DNA from: Aestuariibacter sp. A3R04
GTDB lineage: Bacteria; Pseudomonadota; Gammaproteobacteria; Enterobacterales; Alteromonadaceae
Reading direction: 5' to 3'
Assembly (NCBI RefSeq): GCF_018860805.1
Contig: NZ_JAHKQR010000002.1
Location: forward strand, 124,001 to 188,000
Length of the DNA: 64,000 bases
Below are positions 8,611-17,458 of the stretch, piece by piece. Under the pieces are notes generated by a model. It was not told where the DNA came from and did not search any database. It worked only from the letters and a program-made list of their open reading frames with translations. A program made the position numbers and the translations under genes. Each line of letters starts with the position of its first letter. Position 1 is the stretch's first letter.

Positions 8611-11055
8611 TTAAAAATCGTACCGCACACGGAAAGACACGCGACGGGGTAAAATTGGACGACCAACAAAGTACGATTCACCGGCAGTCTGGTTGTTGCC
8701 TAATCGCGGTGACCCTTCAGTAATACCATCTGAGTCGAACAGATTCCATACCGCAATGCTTGCCCGTACCCTTTCATTGTCACCAAACTCCCACGTATAG
8801 CCCGTGTCCAAACGGAACACATGGAAATCATCAAGTTCAACAGTATTGGCGTCGTTGGTATAGTTCTTTCCATGGTAATTGTGATAGAAAGAAATGTCCC
8901 AGTCGTCCAGCGTATAACGCAACGATGAGTTAAACATGACTTTAGGCTTTCTTCTCAACTCGTTGCCAACAACGGTCGGATCTGAGTCGTACTCCGTAAA
9001 TTCGTGGTCAGTATAGGTAAAGTTTGCGTCGAAGATGAGGTCATCAGTGATATTATAGCTACCTACCAATTCTACGCCGTACGCTTCCGTAGACTGAAAC
9101 ACGGGAACTTCTACGGCAACACCATTCTCGTCATTAACAAAGTCTACCGACCGTCTATCCTCTAAATCTGTCTTAAACAGTGCTACCGTACCTATGAAAT
9201 CTTGTGTGAAGAATTTAGCTCCTAATTCAGCCTGTTTGACGATCTCACTTTCGTAGGAGCCCGGAGCACCACTGGGATCAAATGCCACACCACGCAGTTC
9301 CGGAAAGAAAAACCCCCGAGAGTAGTTAGCATACACATTAACGTTGTCTGTCATCTTGTACAAAGCCGCTACCGAGTACGCCACTTCTGAATTAGAAACT
9401 TTCCCGTGGGTCAAAAGGCCGTTGCCCGTGACATTCATTTGCAGATCTGAATAGAGTTGCGGATCGTCATTAACTAAAACAGATTCACTACCTTCACGGG
9501 TAATCGTACCGTCGATGTTTTCCCAACGTAAGCCAATGTCAATTATCCAGTCATCATTTTGCATTTGGTCGGCAATATAAAACGCGGTTCTGCGCGCTGA
9601 AATGGTTGTATCAGAGAAGCTGATACCCGGGCCACTTACGCCATTTTGGCTTGCGATAACACTGTTGTTTAGCTCATCGGTAATGGTAAGGTCCACCAGT
9701 CTTGCCTGGTTATTAAACTCACCCAGGTAGCGGGTAATGACATTGTTGTCTTCTGCTTCTGCACTTGAAAAGAAAGTACCAACGGTAACACTGTGAGAAA
9801 AATCAGCAATATCCAGGTATTTCACAATATTCAATTCGGATGAGAAGTCCGTAGCCGGTCTGTCTCTGTCTAGGATCCTGTTGGCAAACAGCAAATCTCC
9901 CTCTGGCAATGCGATGTCTGTCCCAGCGTAGGTAAACTGTGCTGTTCCAAGTTCATCCAGACCTCGGTTTGCCAGGTACTCACTTTGGGTTTCAGGTACA
10001 TTAATTATTCCGTCACCATCGAGGAAGAGGTTAAACTGATGGTCATAGCTCGCGTACTTTGCCCTTGCTAACACGCTGAAATCATTGCCCAGATCTTTTG
10101 AAAACTCCATTGACACAGAGCCGCCTCGCGTCGCCGCCCCCTCTTCGATCGGTGTGCGATAGCGCCCATCAGCGGTATCGTAAGACAGGCCAGAGGCATA
10201 AAATGTTTGCGTCGACTCAACCTCTTGACCGTCATTGCCTACAACCCGGTTGCGACTTTGCGAATCCAGTGGAATAGGCAGGAAAAACTGAACCTGGTCA
10301 TCAATTGCCTGACCATACAGTGTGAAGTAACCGCTGCCATCGTTAAACTCTTTGTGGATATTGCCACGGATTTGGTACCCTTCTGTCGGCAATCCCGTAT
10401 CAATGGGACCCTCGTCGTAACGATAGAAACCGGACATGGCGTAATACAAGCCCTGTTCGTTTAGCGGGCCACTGGTAGCAAAATCAATGCGTTTGCGGTT
10501 GTTATCTGAGAGCTCCAATTGAACAGTACTTTCCGAAACGTCAGTACCCTTTGAAGAAATGTAGTTAATTACGCCAGCTACCGAACCCTGACCAAATAAG
10601 TTAGACACCCCACCACGCACAAATTCCACCCGCTCAATACCCAGATCATTGCGGAAGTAAACATCATAGGCCGACGAGTTCAAGCCAAAGGCACTGAATG
10701 TTGGAGAACCATCGTACAATAATGGTGTGAATTGAAACTGGCCCGATGATGGCAAGCCTCTCACCTGCAGATTTGTCGCTACTTCACCACCGCCCCCTTC
10801 TACTTTAACGCCCGGTACATACCGAAGTACGTCAGCCTGGCTGCTCATCGAAAGTTTGGCAATTTCCTGTGCCCCCATTGAAGTGGTCGACTGAGGAGTT
10901 TCGGCCATGAGACGGGCTCGACTGGTGCCAGTTACCACAATCTGTTCAAACTTGGCATCAGACGTTTGATCTCCCGTGGCCTGGCTGCTGTCCTGAGCGA
11001 TAGCGTTACCAGACAGTAACGACGAAATAGTAGTAGCAAGAAGTAGCATTTTCAC
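8611..11055 (-). CDS. TonB-dependent outer-membrane receptor (accessory cluster)
   Basis: A TonB-dependent receptor. I set the start at the GTG ending at 11055, which has GGAG 7 nt upstream and yields a clean signal peptide (MKMLLLATTISS...AIAQ). An upstream in-frame extension to 11157 is arginine-rich and implausible. The product is about 814 residues: a TonB-box-like IVVTGT, a plug domain (VLRYVPGVKVEGGGGEV, GIERVEFVRGGVSNLFGQGSVAGVIN), then a 22-strand barrel ending in the aromatic ..RVSFRVRYDF. It is probably co-directional with symporter, kinase and regulator. The substrate is inferred from these partners only. Confidence 0.92.
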   Translation of the reverse strand: MKMLLLATTISSLLSGNAIAQDSSQATGDQTSDAKFEQIVVTGTSRARLMAETPQSTTSMGAQEIAKLSMSSQADVLRYVPGVKVEGGGGEVATNLQVRGLPSSGQFQFTPLLYDGSPTFSAFGLNSSAYDVYFRNDLGIERVEFVRGGVSNLFGQGSVAGVINYISSKGTDVSESTVQLELSDNNRKRIDFATSGPLNEQGLYYAMSGFYRYDEGPIDTGLPTEGYQIRGNIHKEFNDGSGYFTLYGQAIDDQVQFFLPIPLDSQSRNRVVGNDGQEVESTQTFYASGLSYDTADGRYRTPIEEGAATRGGSVSMEFSKDLGNDFSVLARAKYASYDHQFNLFLDGDGIINVPETQSEYLANRGLDELGTAQFTYAGTDIALPEGDLLFANRILDRDRPATDFSSELNIVKYLDIADFSHSVTVGTFFSSAEAEDNNVITRYLGEFNNQARLVDLTITDELNNSVIASQNGVSGPGISFSDTTISARRTAFYIADQMQNDDWIIDIGLRWENIDGTITREGSESVLVNDDPQLYSDLQMNVTGNGLLTHGKVSNSEVAYSVAALYKMTDNVNVYANYSRGFFFPELRGVAFDPSGAPGSYESEIVKQAELGAKFFTQDFIGTVALFKTDLEDRRSVDFVNDENGVAVEVPVFQSTEAYGVELVGSYNITDDLIFDANFTYTDHEFTEYDSDPTVVGNELRRKPKVMFNSSLRYTLDDWDISFYHNYHGKNYTNDANTVELDDFHVFRLDTGYTWEFGDNERVRASIAVWNLFDSDGITEGSPRLGNNQTAGESYFVGRPILPRRVSFRVRYDF

Positions 11056-11172
11056 TGTGTTTCTCCGACATTTTTTATTCGTATCTGATGTTGTATCCCG
11101 GCTTCCCACACGCCGTATGCGACACCGTCGATTAACTTCATATTTACAATAAAGCAAAAATTAACCGCCTTC

Positions 11173-11187
11173 AACCCAAAATGGGTT
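11173..11187. promoter_or_regulatory. Candidate operator between receptor and hydrolase
   Basis: AACCCA and TGGGTT form a perfect 6-bp inverted repeat around AAA, in the 191-nt divergent region between the receptor start (11055) and the hydrolase start (11247). A -10-like CATAAT follows at 11208-11213, so the palindrome would overlap the -35 zone of the hydrolase promoter. A TTGGGT half-site recurs at about 11234-11239. Placement suits a repressor such as the cluster's ROK protein. This is inferred from position and symmetry only. Confidence 0.35.
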
Positions 11188-11246
11188 TTAATTATAAATT
11201 TATGTGGCATAATCCGTATAAACTAAACTCATATTGGGTAAATTTA

Positions 11247-12548
11247 ATGTCAAAGATTGAACAACGCGACGCGCAATTAGCTGCGGACGCCAAAGCAACC
11301 CTCATTAAGAACGATCTGGGAGGCTACACAGTTCCCACCCACGGACTCTACCCGTTTCAATGGAACTGGGATTCCGCTATTGTCGCCTTGGGCTGGCTGC
11401 CGTTTGACGAGCCCCGTGCATGGGAAGAAACAACCTCATTACTGAGTGCGCAATGGAAATCAGGCATGATTCCCCATGTAGTTTTTCATCAGCATTCAGA
11501 TACGTACTTCCCCGGTCCGGATATCTGGGGCGTAAAAAACTCGCCAGACAGCACGTCAATTACCCAGCCACCTGTATTAGCGACTGTGATACGGCGCTTG
11601 TTTGACGAGGCTAAAGACCGAAAGCTCGCAGAATCCCAGATCCAAACTATCGTTCCACAACTGCTTGATTATCATCTATGGTGGTACAAACAACGCGACC
11701 CGGAAAACACCGGCTTGGTAGTGAGTTATCATCCTTGGGAATCTGGGATGGACAACAGCCCAGCATGGGACGCTGCCCTTGAAGCGGTACCGTGTGTTGA
11801 CTGGCACTACACCCGCCGCGATACCAGTCATATTGATGCTTCAGAGCGTCCACATAAAAAAGAGTACGATCGCTTTTTATATTTGGTGGACTTTTTCCGC
11901 AAAATGAATTTCGATGACACCTTAATTTATCAGGATTGCCCATACCGAGTTAACGATGTCAGTATTATTTCCATTTTGCACCGCGCTACTAAGGATTTAC
12001 TGGATCTGTGCGCAGAGCTGGGAATTAGCAATGCACAAACCCGCTATTTGGAAGATCGTCTTGCATTGACACAATGTGCAATTGGCAAGCTATGGAACGT
12101 TGAAACCAACCTGTTTCACAGCTTTGACACCCGAAGCAATACTATGTGTAAGGCGCGCACGTCGGCTGGTCTACTGCCATTTTTTGCAGGTTTGGTTACT
12201 GACAACCAGGTTACCCCAATGACCTCGGAGCTTGATCACTGGCTAAAACACAGTCCGTTCGCTATTTCTTCCACTCATCCGGACGATCCGAATTACGAGC
12301 CTCAGCGCTACTGGCGCGGCCCTATCTGGCTACATATTAACTGGATGATTGCATTGGGAATGGAAGAGTACGGGTTTACAAGTTACGCAAGGCGTATCAC
12401 TGAAGCAAGTCGTGCATGTATCTATACCAGTGGCTTCAACGAGTCCTTTCACGCAGAGACAGGCGCAAGAAGTGGCGGTGCGGACTTTTCGTGGACAGCT
12501 GCAATGGCATTGTATTGGTTGCTTCCGGCGCCAACCAATGACAATTAA
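11247..12548 (+). CDS. GH63/MGH1-like glycoside hydrolase (putative glycosylglycerate hydrolase)
   Basis: A 433-residue (alpha/alpha)6-barrel type hydrolase, with the start taken at ATG 11247 (MSKIEQRD). An upstream ATG at 11181 would add 22 unlikely residues. It has no signal peptide, so it should be cytoplasmic. Family marks are FQWNWDSA at residues 38-44, WESGMDNSPAWD at 164-175 (D169 a candidate general acid), the YWRGPIWLHINWM block near 355-367, and FHAETG near 401-406 (E404 a candidate base). The length and these blocks recall bacterial mannosylglycerate/glucosylglycerate hydrolases, which release glycerate and a hexose. Trehalase-like or other GH63 activity is possible. It is divergent from the receptor-symporter-kinase genes. 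Confidence 0.75.
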   Translation: MSKIEQRDAQLAADAKATLIKNDLGGYTVPTHGLYPFQWNWDSAIVALGWLPFDEPRAWEETTSLLSAQWKSGMIPHVVFHQHSDTYFPGPDIWGVKNSPDSTSITQPPVLATVIRRLFDEAKDRKLAESQIQTIVPQLLDYHLWWYKQRDPENTGLVVSYHPWESGMDNSPAWDAALEAVPCVDWHYTRRDTSHIDASERPHKKEYDRFLYLVDFFRKMNFDDTLIYQDCPYRVNDVSIISILHRATKDLLDLCAELGISNAQTRYLEDRLALTQCAIGKLWNVETNLFHSFDTRSNTMCKARTSAGLLPFFAGLVTDNQVTPMTSELDHWLKHSPFAISSTHPDDPNYEPQRYWRGPIWLHINWMIALGMEEYGFTSYARRITEASRACIYTSGFNESFHAETGARSGGADFSWTAAMALYWLLPAPTNDN

Positions 12549-12856
12549 AGTCGTACGTTGTCGGAATGTCACAACGGCTAGAGGGGCAATTGCGCGTCCT
12601 TCTTACCTGCTATAGCGACAAGGCGCCTATATGTGGGCGCTTTGTCGTCGCAGCCTTAAATGACGCAGATAGCGCGTTACCGGTGTCTGAGCGTCAGCAC
12701 ATGGGCATGTTGTTAGCCATACACCCATGGGAAACCTTCTTGTTTGAATAAATGCACAGAGTTCCATCTCAGGACTGAATCTTCATGACAGGCATTTGTT
12801 GGTAATGTATCCTATGCCTACCCTCTCTTTTCATCTTGTTTCTCAAGGGAATTTTT
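12549..12856. other. Intergenic region between hydrolase and mgtE
   Basis: About 308 nt. The only clear structure is a 12-bp inverted repeat with one G-T pair, 12616-12627 (CGACAAGGCGCC) against 12636-12647 (GGCGCTTTGTCG). It is not followed by a T-run, so it is a weak candidate for a hydrolase terminator or an mgtE 5'-leader element. A 61-codon open frame inside it has no recognisable features. mgtE promoter elements should lie in the 3' half, but I cannot place them firmly. Confidence 0.4.
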
Positions 12857-14215
12857 GTGGCAGAGACCCTCGAAAGTAAGTCAGCACAAAGTCAGCTATG
12901 GGCACTGAACAGTGCATTAAACGATGGCCGTTTTGTTTCCGTCAGGAAAATGCTACACGAGCTGCCTTCCAGTGACGTTGCCCTAATTCTTGAATCGAGC
13001 CCCACCAAAACCCGTGATGAGTTGTGGGAGCTCATTGACGCCGATTTTCACGGCGATGTATTAGAAGAACTGTCTGAAGACGTGCGCAACGGTATTATCA
13101 GCAAGATGGTACCGGAAAAGGTTGTTGATGCCCTGGAAGAAATGGACACCGATGACCTGGCAGAAACCCTGAGCAGTCTGCCTGACGAAGTGTTGCAGGG
13201 TATTTTACAGTCCATGGACACCCAAGACAGAATGCGTGCTGAGCAGGCGATGTCTTACGGTGAAGAAACCGCTGGTTTCATCATGAATACTGACACAATT
13301 ACCCTGCGACCTGATGTTACTGTTGATGTTGTTCTGCGGTACTTGCGTTTAAAAGGCGATTTGCCTGAAAACACCGACACCTTTTACGTAGTCAACAGAA
13401 CCGATAACCTCGTGGGGCTTGTGCCCGTAGCCCGTCTGCTCACTGCCGATCCGGAAGACAAAGTGGCTGAGGTAATGGACGACGACGCCGAAGCTGTACC
13501 AGTCAATATGCCGGATAACGAAGTCGCAAGCCTGTTCGAACGCTACAACTGGCTTTCAGCCCCTGTTGTCGATGACAAGCACAGACTGGTAGGGCGTATA
13601 ACCATCGATGACGTTGTCGATATTATTCGTGAAGATGCTGAGCACTCAATGATGAGTATGGCCGGTTTGGACGACGAGGAAGACACCTTCGCACCTGTGT
13701 TGCAAAGTACCCAAAGACGTTCGATCTGGCTGGGCGTCAACCTGGTTACCGCGTTAATGGCAGCAGCGGTCAGTGATTTATTCGAAGCCACGTTGAGTCA
13801 GTTAGCCGTGCTGGCCATACTTAATACTATCGTTCCCAGTATGGGAGGCGTAGCAGGTAACCAGACCCTGACCCTGGTGATTCGCGGTATGGCATTAGGA
13901 CATGTAAACGGAAGCAATGCCCGCTGGCTGGTAAGTAAAGAAATTGCCATCGGATTTTTAAACGGCATGATATGGGCGCTGCTTATCGCCACTGTCATCG
14001 GTGTATGGAAGCAAGATTTAATGCTCGGTATCGTTATCGCGTTCGCCATGATGGTTAACATGATTGCCGCAGCATTATCAGGGGCAACGCTGCCGATGAT
14101 AATGAAGCGACTTAAGATAGACCCAGCCCTTGCCGGCAGTGTCATTCTTACCACGATCACCGATGTAGTTGGGATATTTGCGTTTCTTGGAACGGCCACA
14201 TTATTGTTAATGTGA
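12857..14215 (+). CDS. mgtE: MgtE magnesium transporter
   Basis: A 452-residue MgtE channel, starting at the GTG at 12857 behind AAGGGA. Order of parts: an acidic N-terminal helical domain (residues ~1-130, rich in EELS and DDLAE), two CBS domains (~135-255) that bind regulatory Mg2+, a plug helix, and about five transmembrane helices at ~285-450. The family's pore stretch, GGVAGNQTLTLVIRGMALG, is present. It imports Mg2+ or Co2+ and closes when internal Mg2+ is high. The gene is probably monocistronic, ending in a terminator shared with sspB. Confidence 0.95.
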   Translation: MAETLESKSAQSQLWALNSALNDGRFVSVRKMLHELPSSDVALILESSPTKTRDELWELIDADFHGDVLEELSEDVRNGIISKMVPEKVVDALEEMDTDDLAETLSSLPDEVLQGILQSMDTQDRMRAEQAMSYGEETAGFIMNTDTITLRPDVTVDVVLRYLRLKGDLPENTDTFYVVNRTDNLVGLVPVARLLTADPEDKVAEVMDDDAEAVPVNMPDNEVASLFERYNWLSAPVVDDKHRLVGRITIDDVVDIIREDAEHSMMSMAGLDDEEDTFAPVLQSTQRRSIWLGVNLVTALMAAAVSDLFEATLSQLAVLAILNTIVPSMGGVAGNQTLTLVIRGMALGHVNGSNARWLVSKEIAIGFLNGMIWALLIATVIGVWKQDLMLGIVIAFAMMVNMIAAALSGATLPMIMKRLKIDPALAGSVILTTITDVVGIFAFLGTATLLLM

Positions 14216-14222
14216 ATCAAGG

Positions 14223-14258
14223 AAATAAAAAATCGGCATGCGAGCCGATTTTTTATTT
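14223..14258. terminator. Bidirectional terminator between mgtE and sspB
   Basis: AATCGGC (14231-14237) pairs with GCCGATT (14244-14250) around a 6-nt loop. The stem is flanked by an A-run on the left and a T-run on the right that can also pair. It can stop mgtE on the plus strand and sspB on the minus strand; the sspB stop codon lies within it. Confidence 0.9.
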
Positions 14259-14720
14259 AATAACTTTAAGGTTGGGTTTGCCTTTCTTCGGCGGTACAGG
14301 CGCTTTCTTTGCGTCGCCTTCGGAAACATCACCGGATGGTCTGCTTCGTGTTCCGTCATCAGTATCAACTGATGACGAGGTAGTTTCAGATGCACTGATA
14401 TCCTCCTCAACGGCGAACACCGTACCGGCTCCATTTTCTCTGGCGTAAATTGCCAAAACAGCCTGACAGGGAATAAACAACTGCCGGGGTTGTCCACCAA
14501 ACCTTGCCTGGAACGACAACGCATCTAAATCCAACGCAAAATTCACACAGGCGGCCGGAGAAACGTTCAATACTATCTGGCCATCTTTGACAAATTCCCG
14601 TGGCACATCAACCCGCTCTATTGTGGCATCAACAACAATATAAGGCGTGAGCTGATTGTCTACAATCCAATCGAAGAATGCCCTAAGCAAATAGGGCTGG
14701 TTTGGCGTCATTGTATTCAT
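14253..14720 (-). CDS. sspB: SspB, ClpXP specificity-enhancing factor
   Basis: A 155-residue SspB. The folded N-terminal ~110 residues include PYLLRAFFDWIVDNQLTPYIVVDA and the later LFIPCQAVLAIYARENG block. An acidic, serine/threonine-rich linker follows, and the end is basic and hydrophobic (GKPNLKVIK), which matches the ClpX-docking tail. SspB tethers ssrA-tagged and other substrates to ClpXP. Its start overlaps the sspA stop by 4 nt, giving the classical sspA-sspB operon. A second possible start lies 3 codons in (MTPNQ). Confidence 0.94.
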   Translation of the reverse strand: MNTMTPNQPYLLRAFFDWIVDNQLTPYIVVDATIERVDVPREFVKDGQIVLNVSPAACVNFALDLDALSFQARFGGQPRQLFIPCQAVLAIYARENGAGTVFAVEEDISASETTSSSVDTDDGTRSRPSGDVSEGDAKKAPVPPKKGKPNLKVIK

Positions 14721-15349
14721 AACGGATTGTGGATTTCGCGTTCCTGATCCGTCAGAGAAGCTTTGAAAGAACTACGGGAGAAAATCCTGTTCATATATGC
14801 ATTCACTTCCTTGCTGCCATTGCCGGTAAGGGTGATACCCAAAGCTGGCAAACGCCACAACAAAGGAGCTAAATAGCAGTCGACCAGACTAAACTCTTCG
14901 CTCATGAAATAAGGCATCTCAGCAAAAATAGGACCCAGGGCCAATAAGGCTTCACGCAATTCATTGCGTGCAGCTTCCACATCACCTTCATTGCGGAAGA
15001 TGCGTTTTGCCAAAGAATACCAATCTTGCTCTACGCGATGCATCATTAAGCGGCTCTGGCCACGGGACACAGGATAAACCGGCATCAAAGGCGGATGTGG
15101 AAAACGCTCGTCGAGGTATTCCATAATAATATGGGATTTATAGAGCACTAACTCTCTGTCTACGAGTGTAGGCACTGTACCGTAGGGGTTCAGATCAATG
15201 AGATCCTCAGGCAAATTAGTAGGATCAGTATAACTAATTTCAACACCTACGCCCTTTTCAGCCAACACAATACGAACCTGGTGACTGTAAATGTCGATGG
15301 TATCTGAGAACAACGTCATGATTGAACGCTTATTCGCGGCTACGGCCAT
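14717..15349 (-). CDS. sspA: SspA, stringent starvation protein A
   Basis: A 210-residue protein with glutathione-S-transferase fold: a thioredoxin-like N-terminal half (FSDTIDIYSHQVRIVLAEKG, PYGTVPTLVDRELVLYKSHIIMEYLDERFPHPPLMP) and an all-helical C-terminal half. SspA binds RNA polymerase under starvation and acid stress and has no GST activity. It is followed with a 4-nt overlap by sspB. Its promoter should lie in the 110-nt gap upstream, beyond the petC terminator. Confidence 0.95.
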   Translation of the reverse strand: MAVAANKRSIMTLFSDTIDIYSHQVRIVLAEKGVGVEISYTDPTNLPEDLIDLNPYGTVPTLVDRELVLYKSHIIMEYLDERFPHPPLMPVYPVSRGQSRLMMHRVEQDWYSLAKRIFRNEGDVEAARNELREALLALGPIFAEMPYFMSEEFSLVDCYLAPLLWRLPALGITLTGNGSKEVNAYMNRIFSRSSFKASLTDQEREIHNPL

Positions 15350-15408
15350 TCATTTTCCTCCGTCGAGAGTATTTCGCCGACAATCAACTATTCCCGGCAA
15401 CACATGCT

Positions 15409-15433
15409 AAAAAAGGGGGCGGAATGCCCCCTT
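15409..15433 (-). terminator. Terminator of the petABC operon
   Basis: AAGGGGGC and GCCCCCTT form an 8-bp stem with a 5-nt loop, followed on the minus strand by a T-run (+ strand A-run from 15409). It lies 27 nt after the petC stop. Confidence 0.9.
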
Positions 15434-15459
15434 GCGTATTATACACAAATTCGCACCGT

Positions 15460-16194
15460 TTAGTGCACTTCCTTCCAGTATTCTTTTTTCAATAAAAAGA
15501 CAAAGAAGAATAAGACAATGATAAACACCAGGACCCACTTGCCTATACTTTCAGACTGCAGACGGAAAGGTTCGCCACTGTAAGCGAGGAAATTGACCAA
15601 ATCAGCCACGGCCTGATCATATTCTTCTGTACTGAGCGCGCCGTCACCGTCAGTCTTAATACCGACAAACTGCTCTTTCATTTCACCGTCTATCATGGTT
15701 TCTTCATGGGTTAGTCTGGGCGTTCCCTGAAGGGGCTGAAGGACGTGGGGCATACCTACATCCTTAAACACCGCGTTATTCACACCAAAAGGTCGACTTT
15801 CATCCACATAAAAACTGCGCAGGTAGGTATATATCCAATCTGAGCCTCTAACGCGATTCACCAGCGTTAAATCCGGTGGCGCGGCACCAAACCAGGTCGC
15901 GGCATTATCTTCGGGCATAGACCTGGTTATGTAGTCGGTAACTTTCTCACCGGTGAATTGAAGGTACTCTTGACCCAGTTCATCAGGAATACCTAAGTCA
16001 CTGAAGGTGCGCTGATAGCGCTGATATTGCATAGAGTGGCAACCCAAACAGTAATTCATAAAGATTTTAGCACCGCGTTGAAGCGACGCTTTATCTGTTA
16101 AATCAACTGGTGCCTTGTCCAGGTGAACATTACCTCCAGCAGCAAATACTGCGCCGGGTAGGAGAAAGGCTAGCGCGATTATCAACTTTCTCAT
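15460..16194 (-). CDS. petC: Cytochrome c1 of the bc1 complex
   Basis: A 244-residue cytochrome c1 with a signal peptide (MRKLIIALAFLLPGAVFAAGG), a CxxCH haem site (NYCLGCHSMQYQRY), a methionine ligand expected around the GMPHVLQPLQG region, and a C-terminal membrane anchor (WVLVFIIVLFFFVFLLKKEYWKEVH). It passes electrons from the Rieske protein to soluble cytochrome c. Its start overlaps the petB stop by 4 nt. It is the last gene of petA-petB-petC. Confidence 0.96.
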   Translation of the reverse strand: MRKLIIALAFLLPGAVFAAGGNVHLDKAPVDLTDKASLQRGAKIFMNYCLGCHSMQYQRYQRTFSDLGIPDELGQEYLQFTGEKVTDYITRSMPEDNAATWFGAAPPDLTLVNRVRGSDWIYTYLRSFYVDESRPFGVNNAVFKDVGMPHVLQPLQGTPRLTHEETMIDGEMKEQFVGIKTDGDGALSTEEYDQAVADLVNFLAYSGEPFRLQSESIGKWVLVFIIVLFFFVFLLKKEYWKEVH

Positions 16195-17456
16195 TTAGGG
16201 ATCCTCGCTGGTACAGGTTTTGTTTTTTCGTTTTTGCTGTACAGGAACAGCGCAACAAAGAAGCCAAAATAAAACACTGTGGCTATTTGCGACGCAATAA
16301 TTTTCCAGTTCTCCTGTGGCGTACCACCAAGGTATCCAAGGAAAACAAACACCGCGGCAAAAACCAACAGGTTGACTTTGTGCAACCCACAGCGATAACG
16401 CCAGGACTTCACTCTCCCCCTGTCTAACCATGGCAAAGCGAACAGCGCAGCAATAGCACCAAACATGGCAATAACACCAAACAACTTATCGGGTACGGCT
16501 TTCAAAATCGCATAGAAAGGCGTGAAATACCAAACTGGGAAAATGTGCTCCGGTGTTTTCAGCGGGTTGGCAATTTCAAAATTTGGATGTTCGAGGAATT
16601 TACCGCCCATTTCCGGCGCGAAGAACATGATGTAACAGAACACAAACAGGAAAACACTAAAAGCCACCAAGTCTTTCAAGACAATATGCGGGAAGAAAGG
16701 CACTACGTCATCGGCGATGTCGTATTTGCTAGTGTAATACTCATGGATTTCATAAGGCGTTTTTTCACTTTCTGACAATGAGCCTTTTTTGTGCTTAATT
16801 GCCACACCGTCAGGGTTGTTAGAACCCACTTCGTGTAAAGCAATAATATGCAGGAATACCAGAATAACGATCACTAGCGGGAGAGCGATCACGTGCAGGG
16901 CAAAGAAGCGGTTTAGCGTTGCGCCCGAAATAACGTAGTCACCCTGAATCCATATCACCAGATCAGGCCCAATGACGGGAATAGCACTAAACAAGGACAC
17001 TATTACCTGAGCGCCCCAATAAGACATTTGTCCCCACGGCAATACATAGCCCATGAAGGCCTCTGCCATCAATGCAAGATAAATGAACATGCCAAATACC
17101 CACAGCAATTCACGGGGTTTTTGGTAGGACCCATAAATCATGCCGCGGAACATATGCATGTATACCACGATGAAAAACGCCGAGGCACCAGTACTGTGCA
17201 TATACCGGATGATCCAGCCAAAGTCCACTTCGCGCATGATGTACTCTACCGAGAAAAATGCCCCTTCAGCGGTAGGGTTATAGTTCATAGTAAGCCAAAT
17301 GCCAGTCACGATTTGATTCACTAGCACAATGGTGGCAAGAAAACCAAATACATACCAAAAGTTCATATTGCGCGGGGCCGGATATTGGATAGCGTGCATA
17401 TTCGCCACCCGCATCATTGGAATGCGCTCTTCAATCCAGTTCAAAAAAGCATTCAT
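16191..17456 (-). CDS. petB: Cytochrome b of the bc1 complex
   Basis: A 421-residue integral membrane cytochrome b with about eight helices. Haem-ligand histidines fall in the RYMHSTGASAFFIVVYMHMFRG and RFFALHVIALPLVIVILVFLHI stretches, and the quinol-site PEWY-like motif appears as PVWYF. The N-terminal and C-terminal b-domains are fused, as usual in proteobacteria. It oxidises ubiquinol and pumps protons by the Q cycle. It starts 2 nt after petA. Confidence 0.97.
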   Translation of the reverse strand: MNAFLNWIEERIPMMRVANMHAIQYPAPRNMNFWYVFGFLATIVLVNQIVTGIWLTMNYNPTAEGAFFSVEYIMREVDFGWIIRYMHSTGASAFFIVVYMHMFRGMIYGSYQKPRELLWVFGMFIYLALMAEAFMGYVLPWGQMSYWGAQVIVSLFSAIPVIGPDLVIWIQGDYVISGATLNRFFALHVIALPLVIVILVFLHIIALHEVGSNNPDGVAIKHKKGSLSESEKTPYEIHEYYTSKYDIADDVVPFFPHIVLKDLVAFSVFLFVFCYIMFFAPEMGGKFLEHPNFEIANPLKTPEHIFPVWYFTPFYAILKAVPDKLFGVIAMFGAIAALFALPWLDRGRVKSWRYRCGLHKVNLLVFAAVFVFLGYLGGTPQENWKIIASQIATVFYFGFFVALFLYSKNEKTKPVPARIPK

Positions 17457-17458
17457 AA

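Noticed and set aside
11056-11157. N-terminal extension of the receptor gene to 11157
   Set aside because: It is arginine-rich, would precede the signal peptide by 34 residues, and a GTG with a good ribosome-binding site starts the signal peptide exactly.
12566-12751. 61-codon plus-strand ORF between the hydrolase and mgtE
   Set aside because: No ribosome-binding site, no recognisable motif, and a strong inverted repeat runs through it.
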